From the NCBI GenBank assembly GCA_963678675.1, contig OY783201.1:16857769-16921768 (forward strand): a DNA stretch of 64,000 nt, given 5' to 3'. Both the position numbers and the translations under genes were made by a program. This document shows, piece by piece, positions 32,534-43,524 of the stretch. Below the pieces are notes generated by a model. It was not told the DNA's origin and did not search any database. It worked only from the letters and a program-made list of their open reading frames with translations. Each line of letters opens with the position of its first letter. The stretch's first letter is position 1. The DNA is from Xiphydria camelus (Eukaryota; Arthropoda; Insecta; Hymenoptera; Xiphydriidae).

Positions 32534-32694
32534 CAGGGGTCCCTTTCTCGAGTCACTCGCAAAGTTACGTATACTTATCTTAGCGAATAGACCAATCAGG
32601 ATAAAGTATTCCGTTGTGGTGGAGTTACGGATTGGTCTATTCGCTAAGATGCGTATACATTTCTCTTGCGAGTGATTCGAGAAAGGGGGCCCTG
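32534..32694. mobile_element. MITE A, copy 3, in the piggyBac 5' region
   Basis: CAGGGGTCCCTTTCTCGAG is mirrored by TTCGAGAAAGGGGGCCCTG, with the inner GACCAATCAGGATAAAGTAT. It lies between the transposase start and the right piggyBac end. Confidence 0.8.
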
Positions 32695-33373
32695 GCGGAT
32701 GCGGTGCTATCGTTATCGGCCAAAGGTGCGTATACGCATCCATTCATAATAATTGACATTATCAACTTTTGTTTCAAAAATACGGATAAAAGGATATGTA
32801 GATGTCAAAATAGTTCTATTTTACTTATATATTATAAAAAAAAATATTTAAAAAATATTACTTACTAGAATAACTATTTATATGAAGATATGCACAATAA
32901 CGTGAAAAGTCGCATTTTTCTTTTCAAAAAAGAAAGAGAAAAATGTTTATTTTGCATGAGATAAAAATATAGATAAGATCTCTAGACAGTTTAGAAGCAA
33001 CTCTCTGACAAAACTAATTAAAAATTTGAATGTTTATATAAAAGAAAAATTCTTACTAAAAGGGTGCGTGTACGCATCTTTGGCCAGTAATGGGTTAATA
33101 CCGGTAGAAGTCGAGTCGGTAGTTAGAGTAGGTGTCAATTCGGGTGATCGAAGCGTCTAACCTCGAAATTGTGAATTTGTGAATAATGGTGAGTAATTTC
33201 CATTATTCACAAATTCATAATTTCGAGGTTAGACGCTTCGAACTCTCGAATTGACACCAACTCTAACTACAGACTCGACTTCTACCGGTATTAAATGACT
33301 CGAGTACCGACCAAGCCTGCCCGAAAGTAATTTCAAACTGGCCAATACAGAGTGGGACATACGGTATACCACA

Positions 33374-33731
33374 TACCGTATATCCCATCCAGAAGCACAC
33401 AGTAACAGGGACCTTGAAATTTACCGTCGGCCGGGCTTGGTCGGTATTCGAGCAATTTTTACCGGTAGAAGTCGAGTCGGTAGTTAGAGTTGGTGTCAAT
33501 TCGGGAGATCGAAGCGTCTAACCTTGAAATCGTGGATTTGTAAATCATGGTGAGTAATTTCCATTATTCACAAATTCATGATTTCGAGGTTAGATGCTTC
33601 GATCTCCCGAATGGACAGCAACTCTAACTACCGACTCGACTTCTACCGGTAAAAATTGCTCGAATTTGTTCCGGCCACCAAGCCCGGCCGAAGGTAAATT
33701 TCAAGGTCATATGGACATCGGTCATACGGAC
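33374..33731. mobile_element. Foldback B, copy 2
   Basis: From ACCGTATATCCC through CTTGGTCGGTATTCGAGCAA and the loop TGGTGAGTAATTTCCA to the mirrored arm. The right end is scrambled into repeated CATACGGACATC words (33719-33750), so the border there is uncertain. Confidence 0.75.
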
Positions 33732-33828
33732 ATCAACATACGGACATCAGTTATCGAAATAACCGATCTGAACTTGCTGATGACGCCAACCCGGATGACT
33801 ACGCATGCGCATTCACGCTTCTCCGGTG

Positions 33829-33911
33829 ATTCTATTGGACGAGGAGACCCACGGGGGTGCTCATGCAAAACTCGCAATTTTGCTATGGTCTGATTGATCG
33901 CGGACATACGG
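33829..33911. repeat. Dispersed repeat P, copy 2
   Basis: Matches 8192-8273 from CTATTGGACGAGGAGACCCA to CGCGGACATACGG; the flanking base context differs. Confidence 0.7.
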
Positions 33912-34317
33912 CACATGTAAATTTGTGCAGTGTCGCATATGCAACTAGATTAGATCCTAAGGCCGTACAAACTTCAAGGGTTACTAGATTTTATAGCGGT
34001 AAAATTAGAATATTCTATACTAATTTAGGATTGCTATTCTATCGAGAAATAACGAGCGGATAAATGGAATTCGACACAACGGTTCGCACCGTTTAATAGT
34101 ATCACAGTCATAAATACCTCGCCAATCCTTAGCTAATCCTGAGTTCTCCGAAACGGCATATCCCGAGAATGTAAGCTGCGAACACCACGGTTTATACCTT
34201 TCCTGGAAATCAATTATCAGACGAATCGTCGCGAGCCATCTAATGCAGTACCCGGCTTATCCAGGTACGAGAGAAAAAAAACAAAAAGAGTCTGCTAGTA
34301 CTCGAGACACTGATGTG
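33912..34317. other. No gene recognised
   Basis: A 68-codon frame from 33857 crosses into this stretch without recognisable features. No repeats noticed. Confidence 0.5.
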
Positions 34318-34927
34318 TAAACATTTCGTAAGCGGTAACTATGGAACGTAAATGTGATTCGGATTTATGAATATTGGTATCTGTGATCGAAGTAATTTCA
34401 AACAATTTTAAATCTTATAACTGTAGAAAAATATTTTTCATTTTCATTTTCATTTAATAATGCCGCTCTTGACACAATCGGCTTATAATAGCTAAAATAC
34501 ATAAGTGAGTCGGAGTAGAGCCGATCGACGAGGAGTTACTCCGACTCACTTACTGTACATGGCGAACACCACTTCCATACAACATTGTTCTGCCAGATGT
34601 TTACACATCAATTACAAGTTAGAATTACTTATTGATGTGTAAATATCTGGCAGAACAATGTTGTATGGAAGTGGTGTTTGCCATGTACAGTAAGTGAGTC
34701 GGAGTAACTCCTCGTCGATCGGCTCTACTCCGACTCACTTATTTATTTTAGCTATTATAAGCCGATTGTGTCAAGCGCGGCATTATTAAATGAAAATGAA
34801 ATTGAAAAATATTTTTCTACGGTTATAAGATTTAAAATTGTTTGAAATTACTTCGATTACAGATACCAATATTCACAAATCCCAATCACATTTCCGTTCC
34901 ATAGTTACCGCTCACGAGATGTTTTTT
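34318..34927. repeat. Near-perfect hairpin R, ~290-bp arms
   Basis: AAGCGGTAACTATGGAACG-type sequence at the left is mirrored by CCATAGTTACCGCT at the right, with only scattered differences. The loop is about 25 bases (ATTACAAGTTAGAATTACTT). Inside each arm, AGTGAGTCGGAGTA occurs as a second inverted pair. No coding content. Confidence 0.85.
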
Positions 34928-34935
34928 CTCAAACC

Positions 34936-35029
34936 CGACCCGGCCAGGACTCGAACCTGCGATCTTCAGGAGATGCTTCGAGACTGGGAATGCTTTCGCA
35001 TCCTACCAATTGCGCCATCGACTCTTTAT
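34936..35029 (-). repeat. tRNA-like sequence with A and B boxes, copy 1
   Basis: On the minus strand TGGCGCAATTGG fits an A box and GGTTCGAGTCC fits a B box, about 60 bases apart. Two relatives lie at 59910-59999 and 60690-60781. The T-stem pairs only partly and the anticodon arm does not fold normally, so this is a tRNA-derived SINE head and not a tRNA gene. Confidence 0.65.
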
Positions 35030-35044
35030 GGTGGAAGTCGACTC

Positions 35045-36055
35045 ACAAGGAAACCGTCCCAGGTGTACCTCGCTGATTTCGTTTATTTTGATATATGTTA
35101 TTCTACGTCAAAATCTAAGAGATACACATTTTTTTTATGTGCGGAAAAACATTTCTAAGAGGTGAAATTAACCCTCAAAATTGACTGCTCCTAAGGGTGA
35201 TTGCTGGTTTTCACATACTTGCAATTGATCTTTTGAAATGAAACCAAGTGGCTTTTTTCGAAAAAATTGAGTTTATCGAGGAAATCTTTCCTATGTTCAC
35301 GTGCATCAACTGCAGAAAAATGTTTTGAATTTTTTCTTACTGTATTTTCGCTTATATTTCAATAAATTATTATGGGCTTCTTATATCCTGATACGTTCAA
35401 AAATACTCATATTTTAATCACTCACCTTTATTTATTTATTTTTTGTCAACCTCTCGTCTTCTTTTTCTTATAGCTTTTGTAGATAGGATTTGTAAAGTGA
35501 ATTTTCCGTTCATCTTCGTGTACTTGAACATTTTTCATAATATTTTATGAAATATATTTCATGACATTATACTTGGTATAAAATATTATTTAATAATTGT
35601 TCAATTCAATTAAAATTATTCGTATATGTACGATAAATAATATTTCTTCGGGTATTATTTTTGTTTCTTTTTTTATGCGACATATTTTTAAATGCAGTGG
35701 ATAAAATTGTTTATACATGGTTCAATAGAGACAAAGGGTCACAAATAAGATAATCTTGAAACTCATGATATGGTGCTATTAAAACTTTGTGGTCAAGTGT
35801 CCGTAACCAGCCGCTCATGTTTTTTACCGTTGCGGACGCGTATCGGCATATAGCCGTTCAAATCTGTTTACAGCTGCGGGGACGTATTATGAAGCAGCTC
35901 GCTTACGTTTATTTTTCTGAATGATAAGATACGCATGGATCGGCGACGCTCGCTTGTCGGGCGGTTCCGCCCGCAAAGGGTATAAAAGCAACGTGTTAAT
36001 TTCAACTCTAATCAGTGGTGGAAATTGCGTACCGAAGAAAACCACGGTGACGAGT
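35045..36055. repeat. Left terminal inverted repeat, pogo-like copy 2
   Basis: Mirrors 43525-44626. Compared with the right arm it lacks about 150 bases near 35260 and has about 80 extra bases near 35935-36010, including GGTATAAAAG, a TATA-box-like word. Confidence 0.85.
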
Positions 36056-36232
36056 ACGTCGGATTTTATTCATTGTATGTGGTACAGTAATGGTATGAAT
36101 GATGAATTGATGGGTGGCATAAACCGGGCGCTCAGTCCTGTTGGACCATTGTGCCCGGGCCCCAGCTGGGGCAGCCCAATCAAACGTGACATCGGGGTAT
36201 GTCGGCCTCCTTTGCAAGGCGCAGGAGCCCAC

Positions 36233-39200
36233 TCACCCCGAGGTCCCCAATATCGACGTCATCAACAAAGGGGCCCCCAGGATAGCAGTCCTTAGGGACA
36301 TCAACCTCTCGCAGCGCGCCAGTACGTGCAGAGGAGTCTCCTCCTCATTTTCGCACCTGGGGCATAGGGTCTCCGTAGAGAGGCCCATGTTCTTCAGGTG
36401 CTTCCTCGTGAGCCAGTGATCAGTGACCAGCCCCACGATTAATCGAAGCTAGGTCCTATCCAGGTTCAGTAGCGTGGTGCTCAGCTTCCTAGAGGGTCCC
36501 TTGAAGAGGGCCCTCGTGTGTCTCATGCCTGGAGACTGTGCCCAAAGATCGGCGAAGCGGTCCTTAATCCAGTTATGAGCCGCCTCCCTTACAGTCCCCA
36601 TTGAGACACCTATTACCCGTCCGGCCTCAGGGTTAGGCTGCGCAAAGCCTAACCGAGCCAGCTCGTCGGCTTTCTCGTTGCCATGGATTCCGGTATGACC
36701 CGGTACCCACAGCAGCTTTACCTGATTCTCATAAGAGAGTCGCTCCAGCAGATTCCTACAGTCCCGGACCAGCTTTGACGTGGCTCTCACTGAGGAGAGC
36801 GATCCGAGCGCAGCCCGGCTGTCACTGCAGATGTAGATGTGCTTGCCCCTGTAGCACTTGTTCAGCATGAATCTGATACAGGCCCAGATGGCAAACACCT
36901 CCGTCTGGAAAACCGTGACGTCGCTGCCCAAGGCGAAAGACAATTCCACCCTAGGCCCGCCGCACCAGATTCCCGCCCTGGCTCCTCTCCCCATCTTGGA
37001 CCCGTCCGTAAACCAAACGAGTCCCTTCGGAGACAGAAGCCCATTTTTGTCCCCCTCCCAGGACGATCTGTCCGGAAGGAGAACATGGAATCGACGCTGA
37101 AAGAAGAAATAGCTCTCCTGGCATCGATCCCCCTTCTTTGAAGCGAACCTTTCCAGCCGCCTGCCTCCAGTGTCCACTGAAGTGCAGGCGCAGCGCCGTC
37201 TTCTTCGCCCCAACCTCCGCCATAAGGTGCGGAGGTGCCAGGTTGAGGAGGGCCCCCATGGCCAGGGTCGGAGTGGTACGCAATGCACCGGTGATTCCCA
37301 GGCATGCGAGTCTATAGACTCTAAGTAGCGTCTTGCGGTTTATGTCCCTAGTGAGAGAGGGCCACCACACCACCGACGCGAAGCAGAGTTGAGGTACCAA
37401 GATGGCGGTGTAAATCCATGCCACCACCTTCGGCCTCAACCGCTATGTACAGCTAAACATCCTTCTACAGGCCCAGACGGTGGAAATTGCCTTCTGAGCC
37501 TGTTTATCGACGTGATTCCTCCAGGAGAGTTTGCTATCCAGCGTCACCCCTAAATAGCGCACTGCCCCAGAGGTCTTCAGTTTTACGCTGAAGATGGAAG
37601 GAGCCACAAAGGTGAGGTTCCTCTTACGCGTGAACAGTACCATCTCTGTCTTGTTAGGATTAACCTTCAGCGACTGAGACATGCACCAGTTCTGCACAAG
37701 GACCAGCGCGCGTTGCATCCGCCACGCTAGAAATCCATGATCTTTACCTTTAACAGAGATAGCCAAGTCATCGACATAACCCTGTACGGTAAAGCCAGCC
37801 TTCCTGAGCGTAACCAGAAGCCCGTCTACCACCAGAGTCCACAGGAGTGGAGAAAGTACACCCCCCTGCGGACAACCCCTGGCAGCCCGGGCCTCTACCT
37901 CGGCATCCCCAAGACTGGCCCAAACCATCCGCGTTTGCAGCATATTTTGGATCCAGCAGACGATAGAATCATCGATGCCGAACCCTCTCGCCGCTTCGCA
38001 TATAGCTTCGAAGGAGGTATTATCAAATGCCCCCTGAATGTCCAAAAACACACTCAGAACCGATTCTTTCCTATCGAGAGACCCCTCTATCTCGCGGACG
38101 AGACAGTGAAGAGCTGTCTCTACGGATTTACCGGTCTGGTATGCGTGCTGAGTCCGCTCTATCGGTCTTTCAACCAGAGCGGTATCTCTAATGTACCTAT
38201 CAACCAGCCTCTCCAGCGTTTTAAGCATGAAGGACGTAAGACTGATAGGTCTAAAAGACTTGGCCTGGTCATAGCAGCTCTTGCCCGGTTTGGGTATGAA
38301 AACTACCCTGACTTTTCTCCAAGCCTTAGGGGTATAACCCAGAGCCAGACAGGATCTGAAGATGGTACAGAGGTGTTTACATAGGTCCTCTCCTCCCTCC
38401 TGTAGGAGAGCCGGAAAGATCCCATCCACCCCAGGGCTTTTGTATCTCTCAAAGGAGTTAATGGCCCACTTGATCCTGCTGAAAGTGACCACCTTCGTGG
38501 CTGTTTTCCAGTCCCCCGTTTCACCTCTCCGTCGAATCTCTTCGACGAGGGGCATCCCTTGCACCGTGGTGACGGAGCCTGAAAAATGCACCTCCAAGAA
38601 AGGTGCGTTAATATGTCTTCATAGCACTCCGCACTTCTACCATCTGGGAGTGTGAGTCCGTCAAGTCGGATAGGTGGTCCGGATACAAAGACCCTGTGCA
38701 GTCTAGCGACTAGAGGTAGAGCCACAAGCTCCTCGCAGAATCCCTTCCAGGCCTCCCTTTTGGAGGATCTGACTAGTCTTTTATAGGCCCTCTGTGAAGA
38801 CCTATAATTTTCCCAGTCCAGGTCCCGGTCGGTTTTTACCGCCTTATTCAGCAACCTACGGGTGCCCCTGCGGAGTCTGTCAAGCTCCTTATTCCACCAG
38901 GGCACCCTGGTGCTTTTACTGCGTCGTTTCTCCGGACACGCAGACTCGTAGGTCTGAATGACGACAGCTTGTAGGCCATCTACCGCGCCGTCAATCATCC
39001 CCTCTGTCCTTAGGTAGCCCCTCCGCAACTCCCGGAGCCTCTCACCGAGCTCTCCCTTATAGGTGGTCCAGTTAGTGGCCCTAGGGCTACGGTAGATCGC
39101 CGTTGTACCCGAGTCCGCGTCTCCCTCGATACTGAAAGTAATACGGCGATGATCGGAGAGCGTTACCTCTCCGCTCACCCGCCAGTCTTTAATCGCTTGA

Positions 39201-39807
39201 GCCAGCTTGCGTGAGCTCAAGGTAATGTCGATCACCTCCTGTCTACAGGAGGTGACGAAGGTAGGTTTCGACCCCTTATTAAGGACCTCGAGATCCGTCG
39301 TCGAGAGGTATTCTAACAGAGCTGTTCCTCTCTTGTTAATATCTGAGCTGCCCCAGATGATGTGGTGTGAATTTGCATCGCACCCCACGACAAGCTGAAG
39401 CCCCTAGTTTTTGCAGTGGTCCACAAGGTCACTGAGTTCCCTCGTCGGGGGAGGATCTTCAGAGTCATGCGGGAAGTAGGCCGACCCCACCACCACGTCA
39501 GTCACCTTGCCTCCCATCTTTAACCTGATCTTGGCCACCGCTAGTTCCCTGGTGCAGAACCTTTGAAGTATCAAGGCCCTGTATCTTTTGCTGACATAGA
39601 CACAGGCCCTGGGACCCTCCCTCGGGGGTGCACAAATCAAATTGCCACCCCCCTCAGTTGCAGCCCTGCAATTCTGCCCTCTCCTAAGATCCAGGGCTCT
39701 TGAATTAGAGCTACATCTGTTTGCTCCACCGCTAGACCTCGGCTAAAAATCGCCGAGGCCGCTTTGTAGTGTTGCAAATTAATCTGCGAGAAATTTGTCT
39801 TTGCCAT
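36233..39807 (-). pseudogene. LINE ORF2: endonuclease, reverse transcriptase, RNase H
   Basis: From ATG 39807 (MAKTNFSQINLQHYKAASA): endonuclease motifs LIQEPW, GCDANSHH and LSDHRRI; reverse transcriptase motifs RPISLTSFMLK, FLDIQGAFDN, CPQGGVLSPLLW and GYVDDLAI; then RNase H with FTDGSK, TEVFAIW, CSDSRAA and HTGIHGNEKAD; and finally CPRC...HVLARC. Metal-binding Asp and Glu of both enzymes are present. Breaks: a shift in a G run near 39655, TAG at 39404-39406, a shift near 38600, TAG at 37443-37445, a shift near 37150 and TAG at 36449-36451. The protein would have nicked DNA and copied the LINE RNA at the target. Confidence 0.85.
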
Positions 39808-40007
39808 AGCCATAGGGACTATGGATTAGCCAGTTCTCGCTAGCTGGGGAGTGAAAGGGCCCGTACTAGCGAGCCCCCTCTCCTCCACCTCCCCCAGAGG
39901 TGTCCTCCTGAGATGAGGCAGAAGACCGGCCAGCCAGAGTCCCTTGAAGAGTCCTCTGGACTCCCTTCAGGGTCTCCTCCCGGCCAGTCTTCATCAGCGC
40001 GCGTGCC

Positions 40008-41323
40008 TTAGAGGCCCTTCAGCCTACGGGCACCTCCCATCTTCTGGGGCTGATTCGGTTCCCCACCCGTGGGCTCCAAGGGTCTGGCCCCGGAGTTCTC
40101 CGCGGTAGGACACCGCTCCGCAACATCGCACGAAGGGCCGGATGTCGAGATCGAGCCGTACCCCCAAGTCAAAACTGGCTCAAGGGCCCTCTGACCCTCC
40201 CCAGAACCTCCATTTGTGTCCTTCGATGATGCTTTGGCGGCTGTGGAAGAAGCCTCGCGATCCTCCCGGGCACCAGACTGAGCCTCTTTAAAGAGTACTC
40301 GTCCGATACCTAGGTGAGCCCCTAGTCCCCTCTCCTTTAGCCACTTCAGTGACATGGCGTCCACTTCTAAGGCGAGTTGGACAGAGCGCTACTCAACCTT
40401 CCTGTCCCACACCCTCCAAAGTTGGGTATGAAGACCGGGATTCTGCCTCTTTAGTCTCCCCAAGATGACACCGGTATCCTCCGGGATACCCGGGACAACC
40501 AGCGTCATCTTGCCGAGTCTAGGAATATTCTCCCCCTCCAACAATGTCAGAGAGGCATCCCTCCAAGGCATTAAGGTTGGGACCGTGGCCCTCAACCATG
40601 TTTTTTCCGCCTCTGTTGGGCAGAGAATCACCAGGAGCCCTTGTTCGAGCCTATACCCGTCGAAGCATGGGATCTCCGCCCCCAAGGGCATGGAGTCCAT
40701 AGCTCGTCCGAGCGCCAGCCCGATCAAGTCCCCTTGTCGTTGGTCGAAGGCGGCCTCCGGATAGCCGGATTGTGCGATTGCCACCCTGCTGCTCCTCGAA
40801 GCCGCCTCCCCATAGGAAGCAGGATTCGGGAAAAACCTACCTCTCTTGGGTTTATTAGTCACCTCCGGGGGGGTACCATCCGACGGCCGAGCCCTTTTCC
40901 GGCCCTCGTCGTTGATCCCTTCGAAGGTGCGTTTTGTCGCCCGTCGATAAGGGGTTGCCCACTAACTGATCCTCCCTCCTCAACGGACGCTACCTCCAAT
41001 CCTAGTATCGCCTCCGGGTTCGGCGCCGGAGAAGACCCAAGCCCGACCAATTTGGCCATGCGAGCCTTCATCCTCGCCGCTCCCGAGCGATTCTTCCTCT
41101 TCCGTTTAGGAACCAGGGCCTCAGAGGGAACAGCAGAAGCTTCATCCCTCCCGGCCTTAGGTTCCTCGGTTCCGGTTAAGGACAGGCAACTGTCCGCCAA
41201 TGAGGCCAGAGCCCCATCGCCTTCCAGAGCCGGCCGCCCATCCGTCCCCATTGCAGCGAGTGGAGTAGCCTCCGAGGAGACCTCCCCATCCGCCAGTATA
41301 ATAGTGCTTTTAATATTGTCCAT
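40008..41323 (-). pseudogene. LINE ORF1, gag-like
   Basis: Starts MDNIKSTIILADGE, with a basic patch KRKRKNRSGAARMKARMAK. After a one-base shift in a C7 run near 40870 it continues KPKRGRFFPNPASYGEAASR and a domain with LIGLALGRAMDSM, YRLEQGLLVILCPTEAEKTW and GKMTLVVPGIPEDTG. That domain resembles the DUF4780-type module of insect LINE gag proteins, by memory of the family and not by search. TAG at 40389-40391 then interrupts a low-complexity tail. ORF1 proteins bind the element RNA. Confidence 0.65.
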
Positions 41324-43524
41324 AAAAGTCCCACGAGTAGACAGGAATTAAACGGTCCGCCCCCGCAGAGCCTGCCATGCGAAGGTAAGGCTAAATATAA
41401 TGGGGTGGCGCCTGGTGCCCCAAGGGCATCGTTTGCGGCACTGTAACCCCAGTATCATACAGCTCTCGGCGCGATAGCTTACACCTTAGCTTTGGGAGCT
41501 GGTCCGCAGCGGGGCTTTAGCTTCCCTGGGGCGATTTTTACGTCACCCGGGTTGCTGTATGGCACCCGCTAACCAGGGTCCTCCATGGGCCTCTAGGAGG
41601 ACCACTTCATCCCCTGGCCATCCTCCTATCCGCCACCCGGAGACGCGCCCGGTTGGAGCTTACCCAGTGTTCCCCGCACTCCTTTACGGAGATTAGGGAA
41701 CCCGGGGTACAGTAATGGTAATCATCAAAAAATGTTTGAAGCATAGAGATTTTTGACACCATGAACAACGAATTACGGCAATATTTTCGCAACCTGGAAT
41801 TTCGCATTGCGATTTACAGGATTCTCCGAATGCAAAATTTACAGGATTTTCAAATTCATCAGGTCTAAAATCTGTGTAACCACTTTTGAACCACGAGTAT
41901 TTGAAAAGATTTACATATCGTAGAGATGAATATTGGTTATGAACGAGCGATTGCAGTTTAATAATATTATTTCTCACGTGTAAATTCAGGTCATAATTCA
42001 TTAACAATACACTGTCAGAAAAATGTATGACAAAATTTTTCCATATTCTAAATCCGTAGACATCAAGAGGTTGAATACGTCCTGTAGTGCCTTGAGGTAT
42101 TATCATAACTTCAACTTCCATGTTTGATGGCTTAACGGCTTGAACAGCTTGAGAACAGTGTCCAGTCCATGAATCAATTAATAATAAGCTTTTCAAACCA
42201 GTATGTGGAAAAAATACTTCTTTCAACCATATTTTAAAATGTTCTACAAATAAAATTTGTTTAAATGTATTTTTTGTTGAAATTACTTAATGAGTGAAAA
42301 TCAATAAAAGCATAAATATATAACAAAACTAGATATAATTTTTTACCTGACGTCAGTTTTCCAAATTTTGATACTTCTACATAAACGTTTTCTGGCCTAA
42401 AAAGAGTTGCCTCTATGATCGGTCCAAATTTGCCAGTAGGCTCCTTTAAAACTAAAAAAAGCGGAGAAAGAAGCTTCCCTTCGGCTGATATAGTAGGTTG
42501 AATGGTATAACTATGGGTCGTAGATGAAACTGATTGTACTAAACATTGTACTTGCTTTGAACCTTCTTCGGCTAAAGTTCTGCCCGTATGCATTTCTAGT
42601 TGAAATCCGCTTTGATCAGAATTGTATATATTTGACAATTCATAATTTCCAATGCGTCGTTTTACATCGTGGATGAATGAATCAGATTTTTCTTTTAACA
42701 CGGTACCATCTTCGATTGTTTTTGCTGTGATAAATTTATTAATTTTCCTTGATACTATGCGATGGCGTTTTTTAAACAATCTTATCCATTTTTCAGATGC
42801 TTGAAAACGAAAGTCTTTATCGCCAATTTCTTTCTGTGCTTGTAAAGCCCACCTGCGTAAATCAGAATCGTGTACTATCAGAGCACTATCGATAGCAGAT
42901 TTGAAATTTTCCAATGTATAACTACAAATCCTAGCAATCTTTTCCTTATATGTACCACCCTTGTTTAAATAATACGCCCATCTTTTTAATTGTGTTATTG
43001 ATTTCACTTTTCTAAATTTCCGTGTAACACTTTCTAGGCTTAAATTCTTTTTTTTTGCCACTGCGCCAATATTCAACTGCTCTTAACTTATACTCATAAG
43101 ATAAATCTTCTTTATCCTTTGTATACTCATTGGGAGATAATTCTGGTATATTAAGGGCTGATGCGTATTCCTTATCTTCAACAATTTCCATTTCACAATC
43201 TTTATAAGGCTCTCCAAAATATAGAGAATTTTCCTCTATCATTTCTACACCAGAATATTCATTCATTGCATTTAATAAAATATTTTAAAAATTGTCCTCT
43301 TTAGTTGTATTTCTTCATTATTTATTGGCGTTGGAGGTATATTCATTGCTTGAAAGGTTGTTAAAAGAAGTTGAACAACATTTAATGGATTAACCTTCAT
43401 TTTCACCGACAAATAATATTCAATTTTTCGCTGTTAATTTTTTTATACTCGTTACTGATGCAATACTTATAATATATTTGTATGATAATTGAAAAACAAA
43501 AACTTTGATATAACTAGCAACTCG

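Larger units (their letters stand above)
30160..33094 (-). mobile_element. piggyBac element with both ends and TTAA duplication
   Basis: TTAA (30156-30159) then CCCATTACTGGCCAA; mirrored TTGGCCAGTAATGGG then TTAA (33095-33098). A subterminal word, GGTGCGTATACGCACC or near variants, lies inside both ends and near 32725. The 2935-bp element holds one transposase gene on the minus strand, complete but for one amber codon, and a MITE A copy upstream of it. Confidence 0.9.
30081..33365. mobile_element. Foldback B1, split by piggyBac
   Basis: CCGTATGTCCCACTCTGTA at 30081 is mirrored by TACAGAGTGGGACATACGG ending 33365, both next to TA. Without the piggyBac the element is about 350 bases and folds into a long hairpin around TGGTGAGTAATTTCCA. 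The piggyBac sits at TTAA in the left arm; the intact equivalent, ACCGGTATTAAATGACTCG, is in the right arm. Confidence 0.85.
36096..41705 (-). mobile_element. LINE (APE endonuclease, RT, RNase H), full-length-looking
   Basis: Flanked by an exact 15-base target duplication, GGTACAGTAATGGTA, at 36081-36095 and 41706-41720. The 5610-bp element has a GC-rich 5' region, ORF1 with a gag-like domain, and ORF2 with endonuclease, reverse transcriptase, RNase H and a C-terminal Cys motif. The 3' tail reads TCATCATTCA-like and is not poly(A). RNase H together with an APE endonuclease points to the I/LOA side of the Jockey/R1 group. GC content is much above the surrounding DNA. Confidence 0.9.
36066..43400 (-). 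pseudogene. Pogo-like transposase, copy 2 (LINE-interrupted)
   Basis: Starts at ATG 43400 (MKVNPLNVVQLLLTTFQ), followed by an acidic stretch, a helix-turn-helix region (RKFRKVKSITQLKRWAYYLN) and a CENP-B-like half (ASEKWIRLFKKRHRIVSRKI). The DDE_1 core shows NSDQSGF, LLLIDSWTGHC and RIQPLDVYGF, giving three acidic residues. A 103-base GT-AG intron (42346-42244) splits S/EHF. The C terminus has CEIPGC, CSWC, CFKH and YHYC, a zinc-binding pattern. Damage: a one-base shift in an A9 run near 43055, another near 43290, one in a T run near 41735, and the LINE within the last codons. The true end, ACATACAATGAATAA, is at 36080-36066 beyond the LINE. Confidence 0.85.

Noticed and set aside
37737..38384. 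A 215-codon plus-strand frame
   Set aside because: Antisense to the reverse transcriptase of the LINE, and its peptide has no sensible features.
43040..43070. Programmed frameshift at the A9 run of pogo-like transposase copy 2
   Set aside because: The same gene has other shifts in homopolymers and a LINE insertion, so decay or sequencing error is simpler.
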